Positions 50,720 to 59,649 are shown, numbered from the stretch's first letter. The stretch: 64,000 nucleotides of DNA from Mesorhizobium plurifarium (GCA_000824785.1 CCNB01000004.1:380157-444156), one strand, 5' to 3'. Notes: generated by a model from the sequence alone, not told the origin. Made by a program: numbers and translations.

Positions 50720-51181
50720 ATGCGGCTCACGCGCCAGACCAACTATGCGATGCGCATCCTGATGTATTGCGCCGCAAACACCGACAGGCTGAGCCGCATC
50801 CCCGAGATCGCCGCCGCCTATTCGGTGTCCGAGCTGTTCCTGTTCAAGATCCTGCAGCCGCTGGTCGAGGCCGGCCTGGTCGAGACCGTGCGTGGCAGGA
50901 ATGGCGGCGTGCGCCTCGGCCGTCCGGCCGAGCAGATCAGCCTGTTCGATGTCGTGCGCGTCACCGAAGAGAGCTTCGCCATGGCCGAATGCTTCGAGAA
51001 CGACGCCGCCGAATGCCCGCTGGTCGACAGCTGCGCCCTGAATTCGGCGCTGCGCGAGGCGCTCAACGCCTTCTTCGCAGTGCTTTCCCGCTACACGATC
51101 GCCGATCTGATCGCGGCGCGGCCGAATGTGCGGCACCTGCTCGGCATCGACCTGCTGGAGCAGCGCGCCCCGGCGGCCTAA
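50720..51181 (+). CDS. rirA: Rhizobial iron regulator RirA (Rrf2 family)
   Basis: A 153-residue Rrf2-family repressor. The winged-helix domain starts 'MRLTRQTNYAMRILMYCAAN' and continues 'RIPEIAAAYSVSELFLFKILQPL' and 'VRGRNGGVRL'. The cluster cysteines are C91, C99 and C105 ('AECFENDAAECPLVDSC'), the same numbers as in Rhizobium RirA. RirA carries an Fe-S cluster and represses iron-uptake genes through IRO boxes when iron is sufficient. I chose the ATG after GCGAGGATACC; an open frame 25 codons upstream is less RirA-like. It is convergent with hmuV (4-bp overlap). Confidence 0.95.
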   Translation: MRLTRQTNYAMRILMYCAANTDRLSRIPEIAAAYSVSELFLFKILQPLVEAGLVETVRGRNGGVRLGRPAEQISLFDVVRVTEESFAMAECFENDAAECPLVDSCALNSALREALNAFFAVLSRYTIADLIAARPNVRHLLGIDLLEQRAPAA

Positions 51182-51966
51182 GCCGCCGATTGCGGCAGCA
51201 CGAAGGGGGTATTCCCTGACGGCAATGCGCCGACCTTGAGCCTGCAGTCGAACACCTTCTCGATCAGTTCGTCATTGAGCACGTCCGTTGGCGTCCCGGC
51301 GGCGGCCAACTGGCCACCAGAGAGCACGAAAATCCGGTCGGCATACATGGCCGTCAGATTGAGGTCGTGCAGGATGGCCACCACGCCGCCGCCGCGCCGG
51401 GCGAAATCGCGCGCGATGTTCATGATGATGAGCTGGTGCTTGACGTCGAGGCTGGAGACCGGCTCGTCGAGGAAGAGATAGCGCGGCCGCCCCTCAAGCA
51501 CCGGCGCCCACACCTGGCAGAGCACGCGGGCAAGCTGCACGCGCTGCTGCTCGCCGCCGGAAAGCTCCTGGTAGAAGCGGCCGGCAAAGCCATCGAGATC
51601 CACCCGTGCCAACGCCCGCTCCGGCAGGCGCGCATCCTCGCCGGGCAACACGCCGGAGCGCCCGCCGATCAGGCCGAGGCGAACGATCTCGCGCACGGTG
51701 AACGGAAAGGACAGCGTCATGGCCTGCGGCAGCACCGCGCGCAGCGTCGCTGCCTCCACCGGCTTCATCGCTGACAGGTCGCGGCCGTTGAGCGTGACGG
51801 TGCCGGTATAGGCAAGCTCGCCGGTCAGCGCCTTGAGCAGCGTCGTCTTGCCGGACCCGTTCGGTCCGACGATGGCCGAGACTTCACCAGGCCGTGCCGT
51901 GAAGCCGACATGGGACACGATGCGCTTGCCGCCGATCGCCACCGAGATGTCGCGCGCTTCGATCAT
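51178..51966 (-). CDS. hmuV: Heme ABC transporter ATPase HmuV
   Basis: A 262-residue ABC ATPase with Walker A 'GPNGSGKTTLL', signature 'LSGGEQQRVQLARVL', Walker B 'YLFLDEPVSSLD' and switch histidine in 'ILHDLNLTA'. Length and neighbours (permease, binding protein, heme-degrading factor) identify it as the energising subunit of the heme importer. The ATG lies 7 bp after the hmuU stop; the long open frame upstream lies inside hmuU and is shadow. Its end overlaps the convergent rirA by 4 bp, so iron regulator and importer are physically interlocked. Confidence 0.95.
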   Translation of the reverse strand: MIEARDISVAIGGKRIVSHVGFTARPGEVSAIVGPNGSGKTTLLKALTGELAYTGTVTLNGRDLSAMKPVEAATLRAVLPQAMTLSFPFTVREIVRLGLIGGRSGVLPGEDARLPERALARVDLDGFAGRFYQELSGGEQQRVQLARVLCQVWAPVLEGRPRYLFLDEPVSSLDVKHQLIIMNIARDFARRGGGVVAILHDLNLTAMYADRIFVLSGGQLAAAGTPTDVLNDELIEKVFDCRLKVGALPSGNTPFVLPQSAA

Positions 51967-51973
51967 GGCAGGC

Positions 51974-53074
51974 TCACAAATCGATGACGCCGCGCTTGCG
52001 CAGCAGGATCCACAGGAAGAACGGCGCGCCGGCGACCGCCGTGACGATGCCGATCGGCAGCTCGGCCGGCGCGACGATGGTGCGGGCGACCGCGTCGGCG
52101 ATGAGAAGCAGCGATGCGCCGAGCAAAGCGGAAGCCGGCAGCAAATAGCGGTTGTCCGGTCCGATCGCGAGCCGCAGCACATGCGGCACGACGATGCCGA
52201 TGAAACCGATGCCGCCGCTGATTGCGACCGAAGCGCCGACCGCCGCCGACACGCCGACGATGGCCGTGTATTTCAGCCGCTGCACCGGAATGCCGAGATG
52301 ACCCGCGGTCGCTTCTCCCAGCGCCAGCGCGTTGAGGCCGCGCGACAGGAACGGCATCGCGGCCAGCGCCAGGATGATCACCGGCCCGACGGTGCCGATC
52401 TTCGGCCATGTCGCGCCGGCGAGCGAGCCGAGTTGCCAGAAGGTCAGGTCGCGCAACTGCCGGTCATCGGCCATGAAGATCAGGACGCCGGTCAGCGCCA
52501 TGGCAAGGGCGCTGATGGCGATGCCGGCAAGCAGCATCGTTGCGACCGACGTCCGCCCCTGGCGCGTGGCGATGGCGTAGAGCAGCAACGTCACCGCGAG
52601 CCCGCCGAAGAAGGCAGCGAGCGGCAAGGCGAGCGTGCCGAGCGCAAGCGTGACGGGCGCGAGCCAGGTTGTTCCGAGGACGATGACCGCCACCGCGCCG
52701 AGGCTGGAGCCGGCGGAAACGCCGATCAGGCCGGGATCGGCAAGCGGATTGCGGAACAGCCCCTGCATCACCGCGCCGCAGACCGCCAGCGCCGCGCCGA
52801 TCAGCACGCCGAGCAGCACGCGCGGCATGCGGATGTCGTAGACGATCAGCCGGTCGCGCGCCGCAAGCGCGCCATCCGATGGCACGGCGCCGGTAAACCA
52901 GTCGCGGATGACACGGACGGCCGACGCATCGGAAGCACCCGACGTCAGCGACAGGAACACGGAAAGGACCAGCGTCAGGCACAAAAGCGCGATGACGAAC
53001 CTTGCCCGCGCCGAGCGGTCGCCATCGGCTGCCATCGCGCGGCTCGGCGCGCCTGCTATTGACTGTTCGGCCAT
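51974..53074 (-). CDS. hmuU: Heme ABC transporter permease HmuU
   Basis: A 366-residue FecCD-family permease with 8-10 membrane segments. Typical motifs are 'RMPRVLLGVLIGAALAVCGAVMQGLFRNPLADPGLIGVSAG' near residues 80-120 and 'VPHVLRLAIGPDNRYLLPASALLGA' towards the end. It forms the inner-membrane pore for heme. It starts 6 bp after the hmuT stop, in one operon hmuP-S-T-U-V. A possible internal start (Met14) would shorten the cytoplasmic N-terminus only. Confidence 0.94.
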   Translation of the reverse strand: MAEQSIAGAPSRAMAADGDRSARARFVIALLCLTLVLSVFLSLTSGASDASAVRVIRDWFTGAVPSDGALAARDRLIVYDIRMPRVLLGVLIGAALAVCGAVMQGLFRNPLADPGLIGVSAGSSLGAVAVIVLGTTWLAPVTLALGTLALPLAAFFGGLAVTLLLYAIATRQGRTSVATMLLAGIAISALAMALTGVLIFMADDRQLRDLTFWQLGSLAGATWPKIGTVGPVIILALAAMPFLSRGLNALALGEATAGHLGIPVQRLKYTAIVGVSAAVGASVAISGGIGFIGIVVPHVLRLAIGPDNRYLLPASALLGASLLLIADAVARTIVAPAELPIGIVTAVAGAPFFLWILLRKRGVIDL

Positions 53075-53080
53075 CGCCGC

Positions 53081-53974
53081 TCAGTCCGCGACCTGGTTGC
53101 CATAGAGCTCGACCGCAAGATCGTGGATTGCCTCCGCCGTGCGCGGACCGAAGCCGAGCAGATAGCCGCCCCACATGCTGATCATCTTGCGGTTCGTGCC
53201 CGCAGGTGTCGAGGCGACGGCAGGATTGGCGAACAGCTCATCCTCCGAGATCGGCGGTCCGCCGCCCTTCATCGTCAGGATCACATCCGGCTTGGCGCTG
53301 ACGATCGCCTCGTCCGTCATCCCCTTGTAGCCGGAAAAGCCCTCGACGGCATTGACCGCGCCGGCAAGCCTGATGATGCCGTCGGCCGCGGTGTCGCCGC
53401 CCGCGGCGAGGATCTTGCCGCCTTGCGTCGACAGCACGAACAGCACGCGCTTGCGCTCCTTGATCGCAGCCGTCTGCTTCTCCGCCGCCGCCAGCTTCGC
53501 GTCCGTCTCCGCGGCCAGCTTCTCCGCCTTGGCCTCGACCCCCAGTGCCTTGCCGACGATGCGGATCTTTTCGAGGATGCCCTGATGATTGTAGCGGTCC
53601 GGCACCTCGATGAAGGGAACGCTCGACTTCTTCAGCACGTCGACCGCTTCCTTCGGCCCGCTGCCATGCAGCGCCAGGATTCCGCTCGGATTGACCGACA
53701 GCACACCTTCGGGCGAGAGCGCGCGCATGTAACCGACATCCGGCAGCTTCTGCGCTTCTTCCGGATAGGAGCTGGTCGAATCGCGGGCGACGAGATGCCC
53801 CTCCTCGCCAAGCGCATAGACGATCTCGGTGATCGAGCCGCCAATCGAGACAATTCGCGAAGCATCCGAAAAGACGGCCTTCCCTTCGTCGGCTCCGACA
53901 GGCAGCGCGATAACGGCAAGCAGAACGCCAAGCATCGGCGCGAGCGCCGTGCGAAAACGGAAAACGATACGCAT
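53081..53974 (-). CDS. hmuT: Heme-binding periplasmic protein HmuT
   Basis: A 297-residue class III substrate-binding protein with a signal peptide (about 1-28, 'VLLAVIALPVGA-DE'). The mature N-lobe begins 'RIVSIGGSITEIVYALG', followed by 'GHLVARDSTSSYP' and 'DVGYMRALSPEGVLS', the last containing the tyrosine typical of heme ligation in HmuT/ShuT. A long helix (about 140-175) joins the lobes. It captures heme from the outer-membrane receptor and passes it to HmuUV. It lies 11 bp after hmuS. Confidence 0.94.
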   Translation of the reverse strand: MRIVFRFRTALAPMLGVLLAVIALPVGADEGKAVFSDASRIVSIGGSITEIVYALGEEGHLVARDSTSSYPEEAQKLPDVGYMRALSPEGVLSVNPSGILALHGSGPKEAVDVLKKSSVPFIEVPDRYNHQGILEKIRIVGKALGVEAKAEKLAAETDAKLAAAEKQTAAIKERKRVLFVLSTQGGKILAAGGDTAADGIIRLAGAVNAVEGFSGYKGMTDEAIVSAKPDVILTMKGGGPPISEDELFANPAVASTPAGTNRKMISMWGGYLLGFGPRTAEAIHDLAVELYGNQVAD

Positions 53975-53985
53975 TGGGTCTTGCC

Positions 53986-55056
53986 TTATGCAGCGGTCGG
54001 GCTGGGAACGCGGGGCAGGTTCTCGGCGAGAAAACGCCAGTCCTCCCGCTCGCCTTCGCCTTCATGGCGCTTGCCGAAGAATTGGATGATCATGCCGCCA
54101 TCGGCGTCATAGGCCTCCAGCGAGGTGACATGGCCGTCCTTGGTCGGCTTTCGCACCGCCCAGACCTCGTGGATGTGATCGGTCCTCAGATGCAGATGGA
54201 AGGTCTCGTCGAGCACGTTGATCCACGGCCCCATCGGCTTGACGGATCTGATCGGGCCGGAATGGATCTGGATGCAGCCGCGGTTGCCCACGAAGCACAT
54301 GATGGGCATCCCGCCTGCCGCCGCGTGGTGGAACAGGGCGCTCACCGCGTCATTGTCGAGCAGCCAGGCATAGTCCTGGCCGACCATGCGCACCGCCTCG
54401 CGGCGGCTGAGCTTCAGCGTCTTCAGCATGCCGAAGAACTGGTGCACGTCGGTCAGCCGGCTCCAGCGGTCGCGCAGATCGTCGATCGAGGCGACTGAAC
54501 CCTGCCCCTCACCCTTTCCTTCCGCGGCGCTTGGGAGGATCGCGACGGTCGGTTCCTGGTTCGACGATTCGAGGCTCGCCACCAGTTTCTGGTAGGCATA
54601 AAGGTTGGAGGCGGGCTTCAGATGCACCTTGTGCACTGCCTCGCCGGCTGCGTCGAAGAACTGCAGGCTGCGGCGGATCTCGCCGCCGTCGCGTTTCTCG
54701 ACCGCAAAACCATGCGCCCAGACTTTCGGGAAGATGCGCAGGTCGATGTTTTCACCAAGCACCATGGCGTTGTGGTTGCCGGTGACGACCTTGTCGTAGA
54801 CGCCGATCTTCTCGTGCACGGCGCTTTCGTTGCGCGTCAGCGCCATCACCTCGCCGACCGCCTCCAGGCCGGTCAAAAGGTCGTTGACGCGCGGCTCGAC
54901 ACGGACGGCGCCGAAGCCGCATTGCGCCGCGACGAGCTCCGCTTCCGAAATGCCCAATTGCGCCGAGAGATCGCGTTCCCGCATCTTGGGATTGTCCTGC
55001 CTTGCCCGCCGGATTTCCTCCGGCGACGGCTTAACGCGCTGGTCCATATCGTTCAC
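53986..55056 (-). CDS. hmuS: Heme-degrading/trafficking factor HmuS
   Basis: A 356-residue cytoplasmic protein of the HemS/ChuS family, made of two related halves. Landmarks are 'ARQDNPKMRERDLSAQLGISEAELVAAQ' at the N-terminus, 'VMALTRNESAVHEKIGVYDKV', and in the second half 'GNRGCIQIHSGPI' and 'LRTDHIHEVWAVRKPT'. Relatives accept imported heme and break it down or hand it on. A methionine at position 4 is an alternative start. It follows hmuP after 40 bp in the same operon. Together with the IsdG-like gene downstream of hmuR it suggests two heme-processing routes. Confidence 0.93.
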   Translation of the reverse strand: MNDMDQRVKPSPEEIRRARQDNPKMRERDLSAQLGISEAELVAAQCGFGAVRVEPRVNDLLTGLEAVGEVMALTRNESAVHEKIGVYDKVVTGNHNAMVLGENIDLRIFPKVWAHGFAVEKRDGGEIRRSLQFFDAAGEAVHKVHLKPASNLYAYQKLVASLESSNQEPTVAILPSAAEGKGEGQGSVASIDDLRDRWSRLTDVHQFFGMLKTLKLSRREAVRMVGQDYAWLLDNDAVSALFHHAAAGGMPIMCFVGNRGCIQIHSGPIRSVKPMGPWINVLDETFHLHLRTDHIHEVWAVRKPTKDGHVTSLEAYDADGGMIIQFFGKRHEGEGEREDWRFLAENLPRVPSPTAA

Positions 55057-55096
55057 CTGTATTGCCTGATGTTCGTCTATCGCCCGCCGATCGCGG

Positions 55097-55303
55097 TCAC
55101 TTGTTGAGGATCAGCTTGCCCTGGCGGGTGATCTTCAGGCGGTAGAGCGCGCCATGATGCTCGATGCCGATCTCGTGCTCGCCCTGGAACAGCGTGTTGC
55201 TGGAGAGCGTCCTCACCGCCAACGGCACCCGTTCGTAACGCATCTGCGTGTCCTCCGGACGGCGGACGCGATAGCGGAAATCGTTGGGATTGTGCGTGTT
55301 CAT
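55097..55303 (-). CDS. hmuP: Hemin uptake protein HmuP/HemP
   Basis: A 68-residue protein of the HemP family. The conserved C-terminal block includes 'VRTLSSNTLFQGEHEIGIEH' and ends 'YRLKITRQGKLILNK', as in the family. In Bradyrhizobium and Sinorhizobium HmuP is needed for expression of the heme receptor gene and is regarded as a coactivator. The ATG at 55303 has an AGGAAAGGA ribosome-binding site; the open frame 15 codons upstream lacks support. It is the first gene of the hmuPSTUV operon and is divergent from hmuR. Confidence 0.92.
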   Translation of the reverse strand: MNTHNPNDFRYRVRRPEDTQMRYERVPLAVRTLSSNTLFQGEHEIGIEHHGALYRLKITRQGKLILNK

Positions 55304-55367
55304 CGGGTCGGTCCTTTCCTCTGCCGGGCATCTTGGCCGCAGCCTCATAAAATGCCGATTAAATTCT

Positions 55368-55382
55368 TGACTCGAATAATCA
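55368..55382. promoter_or_regulatory. IRO box (TGA-N9-TCA) in the hmuP-hmuR divergent promoter
   Basis: TGACTCGAATAATCA, an exact TGA-N9-TCA motif, 65 bp from the hmuP start and 120 bp from the preferred hmuR start. It overlaps a TTGACT -35-like hexamer on the plus strand. RirA binding here would repress both heme operons under iron sufficiency. Confidence 0.75.
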
Positions 55383-55502
55383 TGTTTACTAGTCAGTGCA
55401 TTACCGGACTAAATGTGTCAACATTTAAGACGCCGGACGTGATCAAAAATGCGAGCGAGCCACCGGCCAGCCAGCTACGAGCCTGAAATCTGGAGTTGGG
55501 GC

Positions 55503-57719
55503 ATGGGGTTGGTGACTTGGGGACGGACGGGCCTGGCGGGCAATAGCGCGGGTCCGGGCTTCCGATCGATTGCAAAGGCAATCGCCGCATTGATGGCCGG
55601 AGCGGCGGCGATCGCGCTCAGCGCGCCCGCCGCGCAGGCCCAACAAGCCGCGCAGCCGGCCAACCAGCAGCAGGCCGATCAGAAAAAGAAGGCCGATGAG
55701 AAGGCCGCGGCCGAAGGAACCCTGCTCGACAAGATCCTCGTCATCAGCCGCACCGGCGAAACGGCGATCCAGTCGCTGGCCTCGGCCAGCCATGTCGACC
55801 AGGAACAGCTCGACCGCCGCATGGCGACGACGCCGAACGAGATGCTGCTCGGCGTTCCAGGCGTCACCGTCCAGGCCGACGCGCGGCGCGTCTCTTCCAG
55901 CATCAACATCCGCGGCCTGCAGGATTTCGGCCGCGTCGCCGTCATCGTCGATGGCGCCAGGCAGGACTTCCAACGTTCGGACCACGGCACGCAGTCGACC
56001 TTCTATGTCGATCCCGAGCTCATCAAGTCGGTCGACGTCATCCGCGGCCCGACCGCCAACACCTACGGCTCCGGCGCCATCGGCGGCGTCGTCTTCTTCG
56101 ACACCAAGGACGCCGCCGATTTCCTCAAGCCGGAAGAGACCTGGGCCGGCTCGCTGACCGGGCGCTATGAAAGCAACGGCAAGGGCTGGACCACCAGCGC
56201 TACCGGCGCCTACAAGATCAACGACAATTGGGACGTTCTGGGCAACATCGTCTACCGCGACTATGGCGACTACAAGAACGGCGGCGGCGACACCGTTGCC
56301 GGCACCGGCTTCGATGTGCTGAGCGGCCTGCTCAAGACCACCATCCGCCCGACCGAGAACAGCGAATTGAAATTAGGTTGGGTCGGTTCCAGCGACGGCT
56401 GGACCGAGACCAGCGGCGGCGTGCCGGCCAACGACGTCGACCTGAAGTCGAACACCTTCACGGCCCGCTACAACATCACCGACGACGCTAAGAGCTGGCT
56501 CGACCTCCACATCAACGCTTCCTACAACAAGACGCTTCTCGACCTGACGACGCTTACCGCGCAGAACCGCTTCGATCCCACCACCGGCCTGCCCGTAGTG
56601 CTGCCGGCCGGCTCCCTGTCCACCTTCGATGTCGGCACCACCGGCATCGACATCTGGAACACGTCGCGCTTCGAGACGGCGGGCGTCGCGCATGAGCTGA
56701 CCTATGGCGGCGACTGGGTCGGCGACGATGTCGATACCGGCGGCAGCGCCGGCGGCGACAGCTTCTACACGCCGTCGGGCAAGCGCAACGTCTCCGGCGC
56801 CTACATCCAGGACAAGCTGACCTGGGAGTGGCTCGAGGTCATTGGCGGCCTGCGCTATGACAATTACAGCCTGAAGGACGACACGAACGAGACCTCCGGC
56901 GACCGGGTTTCGCCGCGCATCACCATCGGCGTCTCGCCCTTCGAAAGCGCCGGCCTGGCCGGACTGCAATTCTACGGCACCTATGCGGAAGGCTATCGCT
57001 CGCCCTCGCTGACCGAGACGCTGATCAGCGGCAACCATCCGGCTGGCGTCAGTTTCCCGTTCCTGCCCAACCCGAACCTGAAGCCCGAGACCGGCAAGAC
57101 GGTCGAGTTCGGCGTCAACTACAAGCAGAACGACATCATCGAGAGCGACGACGCGCTGCGGCTCAAGGCTGCCTACTTCAACAACAATGTCGACGACTAC
57201 ATCGACGGCGTGACACTTTCGCCCTTCGACCCGACCAGCGGCTGCCCGTTCGGCCCGGGCATTCCGATCTGCTTCCAGTACCAGAACTTCGCCAAGGCCA
57301 AGATCAACGGCTTCGAACTGGAAAGCGTCTACGACGCCGGCTGGGGCTATGCCGGGCTGTCGGCCTCCATCATCAACGGCCACACCATCTCCTATGAGGG
57401 CGAGCGCGCGGACCTCGCCACCATCCCCTCCTCGCAAGTGACGGCCCAGCTTGGCCTGCGCTTCCTCGAGGACAAGCTGACCGTCGGCGGCGAGGTGCAG
57501 TACAACGGCAAGCCCAAGGGCAATCCGGTGGCCAAGGATTTCACACTGGTCAACGCCTTCGCCAGCTACCAGGCGACGGACAATCTCAAGTTCGACTTCC
57601 GCGCCGACAATCTGTTCGACGTCAAATACACCAACCCGCTCAACGGAAGCACGACCGCCGTCCTTTACGAACCCGGCGTCACGCTGAAGCTCGCGGCAAC
57701 CATGCGCTTTGGAGGCTGA
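55503..57719 (+). CDS. hmuR: TonB-dependent heme/hemoglobin receptor HmuR
   Basis: A 738-residue outer-membrane receptor. A signal peptide (to about residue 47, 'ALSAPAAQA-QQ') leads into a Gln/Lys-rich linker. The TonB-box region ('TLLDKILVISRTGE') and plug domain ('NEMLLGVPGVTVQAD', 'SSINIRGLQDFGRVAVIVDG', 'VDVIRGPTANTYGSGAIGG') follow, then the 22-strand barrel ending in 'LAATMRFGG', whose penultimate aromatic pattern suits BamA recognition. A 'FYGTYAEGYRSPSLTET' segment is the usual FRAP-type barrel landmark. The ATG at 55503 has a GGAG site; the frame opens 18 codons earlier (55449). An IRO box lies upstream. Confidence 0.93.
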   Translation: MGLVTWGRTGLAGNSAGPGFRSIAKAIAALMAGAAAIALSAPAAQAQQAAQPANQQQADQKKKADEKAAAEGTLLDKILVISRTGETAIQSLASASHVDQEQLDRRMATTPNEMLLGVPGVTVQADARRVSSSINIRGLQDFGRVAVIVDGARQDFQRSDHGTQSTFYVDPELIKSVDVIRGPTANTYGSGAIGGVVFFDTKDAADFLKPEETWAGSLTGRYESNGKGWTTSATGAYKINDNWDVLGNIVYRDYGDYKNGGGDTVAGTGFDVLSGLLKTTIRPTENSELKLGWVGSSDGWTETSGGVPANDVDLKSNTFTARYNITDDAKSWLDLHINASYNKTLLDLTTLTAQNRFDPTTGLPVVLPAGSLSTFDVGTTGIDIWNTSRFETAGVAHELTYGGDWVGDDVDTGGSAGGDSFYTPSGKRNVSGAYIQDKLTWEWLEVIGGLRYDNYSLKDDTNETSGDRVSPRITIGVSPFESAGLAGLQFYGTYAEGYRSPSLTETLISGNHPAGVSFPFLPNPNLKPETGKTVEFGVNYKQNDIIESDDALRLKAAYFNNNVDDYIDGVTLSPFDPTSGCPFGPGIPICFQYQNFAKAKINGFELESVYDAGWGYAGLSASIINGHTISYEGERADLATIPSSQVTAQLGLRFLEDKLTVGGEVQYNGKPKGNPVAKDFTLVNAFASYQATDNLKFDFRADNLFDVKYTNPLNGSTTAVLYEPGVTLKLAATMRFGG

Positions 57720-57726
57720 GATAGAC

Positions 57727-58158
57727 ATGAAACGCTTGACGGCATCCTTTCGTCTGCTGACCTCGACGTTGGCGATGTCGCTTGCAGTGCCGGCGTGGGC
57801 TCAGTCCGCGCCGGCCCTCAGTCTCGAGCTCAACGCCGCGCAACCGTCTGAAAAAGGCTGCCGGCTGACCTTCGTCGTCAACAACGCGCTCGGGGCCGAC
57901 CTGTCGAAGGCGGCTTTCGAAATCGCACTGTTCAACCAAGCCGGCGTTGTCGACCGCCTCACCGTGCTCGATTTCAAGGACCTCCCAGCCGGCAAGACCA
58001 AGGTCACGCGCTTCGACCTTACCGGCGCCGACTGCGGCAAGCTCAGCCGCGTGCTGATCAACAGCGCGACCGAATGCGCCGGCACCGGCGTCGAGCCGGC
58101 GGCCTGCATGCGCGCGCTGAAGACGTCGACCAAGACCGCGATCGCTTTCGGCGTATAG
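57727..58158 (+). CDS. Small secreted protein of the heme-uptake operon, unknown function
   Basis: A 143-residue protein with a signal peptide (about 1-25, 'SLAVPAWA-QS'). The mature part has an immunoglobulin-like beta pattern ('GCRLTFVVNNALGADLSKAAFEIALFN', 'VLDFKDLPAGKTKVTRFDL') and four cysteines in the second half and start, which could form disulfides. I do not recognise a named family. It lies 7 bp after hmuR and 5 bp before the TonB-like gene, so a role in heme capture or receptor function in the periplasm is likely from context only. Confidence 0.75.
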   Translation: MKRLTASFRLLTSTLAMSLAVPAWAQSAPALSLELNAAQPSEKGCRLTFVVNNALGADLSKAAFEIALFNQAGVVDRLTVLDFKDLPAGKTKVTRFDLTGADCGKLSRVLINSATECAGTGVEPAACMRALKTSTKTAIAFGV

Positions 58159-58163
58159 AGGTG

Positions 58164-59249
58164 ATGTTGCATCCGGCCTTGCCGCAAGACGCCACGGCGT
58201 GGACCGTCTCCGGTCCGCCGCCATGGGTGGCAACCGATCTTGATTTGACAAGTCCCTATCGTGCGCGGCAGGTCTCGGCGCGAGACATGCAGGACATCAA
58301 TCACACACCCAACGCGGACAGCGGATTGTCGGCTACACCGACCGATTCACTGATACAGCCGCGGCCAGCGGCCGGTCGGCGTAAATGGCCGCTGGCCATC
58401 GTCGCTTCCGGCCTGCTTCACGGCGCGGCGGCGGCCGCGTTCCTGCTCGCGCCTGCCGGCACATTCGACTCCCTGGACGCGATCCAGGCCGAGGGCGCCG
58501 ACCAGTCCGGCGCCAACGTCATCGGCAGCGCCCTGGACGACCAGTCGTCCGGCGCCGTGGATGTCACCCTGGTGCCCGATCCGCAGCCGGTGAAACGCCA
58601 GGCGGCGCAGCCCGCTCCGCCAGCCGAGGCGCAGCAACCGGCAAGCGTGCCGCCGACACCTCAGCTTCCGCAGCAAGCCGTCAAGGAAGCCGCTTCCATG
58701 CCGGATATCCTGGCGTCCGCCAGCCCGCGCCAGGATGACCAGAGTGTTCCCGCTGAAAGCAAACCCACGCCCGCGACCGAGCCGCAACGCGCTGAAGCAC
58801 CCCCAGTCGAGGCTGAACAGCCATCGGCTCCCAGCGCGACATCGAGCGCCCCAGCCACATCGGCTGGGCCAAGCCAAACCATTGAAACTGGCGGCACGGC
58901 GGATGGCGATACGCGCGACGCGCCGGCTGTCGCCAGCAAGGGCAAGAAACAGGCCGCCGGCAATGCCCTGGAATCCCGCTACAGCGGAGAAATCCAGAAG
59001 AAGCTTGCACGCGCCAACCGTCGCGTCTCGAAATCGATCCAGGCCAAGGCTCGCAACAATGCCAGGGTGGTTTTCGTCGTCGCGGCCGATGGCAGCGTCA
59101 GCGACCTGCAGCTCGCCGAAAGTTCAGGGTCCGCCGAGCTCGATCAGTTCGCTTTGACGCTGGTGCGCAAGCAAGCCCCGTTCCCTCCCATTCCGCCCGA
59201 GACCGGAAAATCAAGTTGGGTGTTCAAGGCGCGGATCGGCCCTTTTTAA
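58164..59249 (+). CDS. TonB-family energy transducer of the heme receptor operon
   Basis: About 361 residues. A cytoplasmic N-terminus is followed by one membrane segment (about 100-120, 'WPLAIVASGLLHGAAAAAFLL'; the SxxxH pattern is present as S-GLL-H). A long Pro/Ala/Gln-rich periplasmic spacer (about 150-270) leads to a TonB C-terminal domain ('ARVVFVVAADGSVSDLQLAESSG', 'APFPPIPPETGKSSWVF'). It would transmit ExbBD energy to HmuR. No exbBD genes lie in the window. The start is uncertain: ATG 58164 follows AGAGG, but ATG 58287 would give a more usual short N-terminus. Confidence 0.85.
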   Translation: MLHPALPQDATAWTVSGPPPWVATDLDLTSPYRARQVSARDMQDINHTPNADSGLSATPTDSLIQPRPAAGRRKWPLAIVASGLLHGAAAAAFLLAPAGTFDSLDAIQAEGADQSGANVIGSALDDQSSGAVDVTLVPDPQPVKRQAAQPAPPAEAQQPASVPPTPQLPQQAVKEAASMPDILASASPRQDDQSVPAESKPTPATEPQRAEAPPVEAEQPSAPSATSSAPATSAGPSQTIETGGTADGDTRDAPAVASKGKKQAAGNALESRYSGEIQKKLARANRRVSKSIQAKARNNARVVFVVAADGSVSDLQLAESSGSAELDQFALTLVRKQAPFPPIPPETGKSSWVFKARIGPF

Positions 59250-59313
59250 GGCGTTCGTCCCCCAATTGAAGCCTTCCTGGACGTCAGAATTCATCCATTT
59301 CGAAAGGAAACCA

Positions 59314-59628
59314 ATGTTCATCGCCATGAACCGCTTTAAGGTCCAGACCGGCTCCGAGGAAGCCTTCGAGGACGTCTGGAAGAACCGCGATTCCAGCCTC
59401 TCCGAAATGCGGGGTTTTAGGGAATTCCACCTGCTGCGCGGCCCCGTCAACGAGACCGAGGGCTATACGCTGTTTGCCTCGCACACGGTCTGGGCAAGCC
59501 AGGAGGATTTCGTCGCCTGGACGAAATCGGAAAACTTCCGCGCCGCCCATCGCAACGCCGGCGGCTCAAAGGTGCACTATCTGGGCCACCCGCAGTTCGA
59601 AGGCTTTTCGGTCGTCGAAGGCGCCTGA
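59314..59628 (+). CDS. hmuQ: IsdG/HmuQ-like heme oxygenase (antibiotic biosynthesis monooxygenase fold)
   Basis: A 104-residue ABM-fold protein starting 'MFIAMNRFKV'. The IsdG catalytic triad is matched by N6, W69 and H79 (IsdG N7, W67, H77, with the same Trp-His spacing). In Bradyrhizobium HmuQ and HmuD are IsdG-type enzymes that open the heme ring to release iron. Its place at the end of the hmuR-TonB block supports this function. The ATG has an AAAGGAAA ribosome-binding site; 16 upstream codons of open frame are dismissed. Confidence 0.87.
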   Translation: MFIAMNRFKVQTGSEEAFEDVWKNRDSSLSEMRGFREFHLLRGPVNETEGYTLFASHTVWASQEDFVAWTKSENFRAAHRNAGGSKVHYLGHPQFEGFSVVEGA

Positions 59629-59649
59629 AACGCGCCTCCGCCAAGCCTG

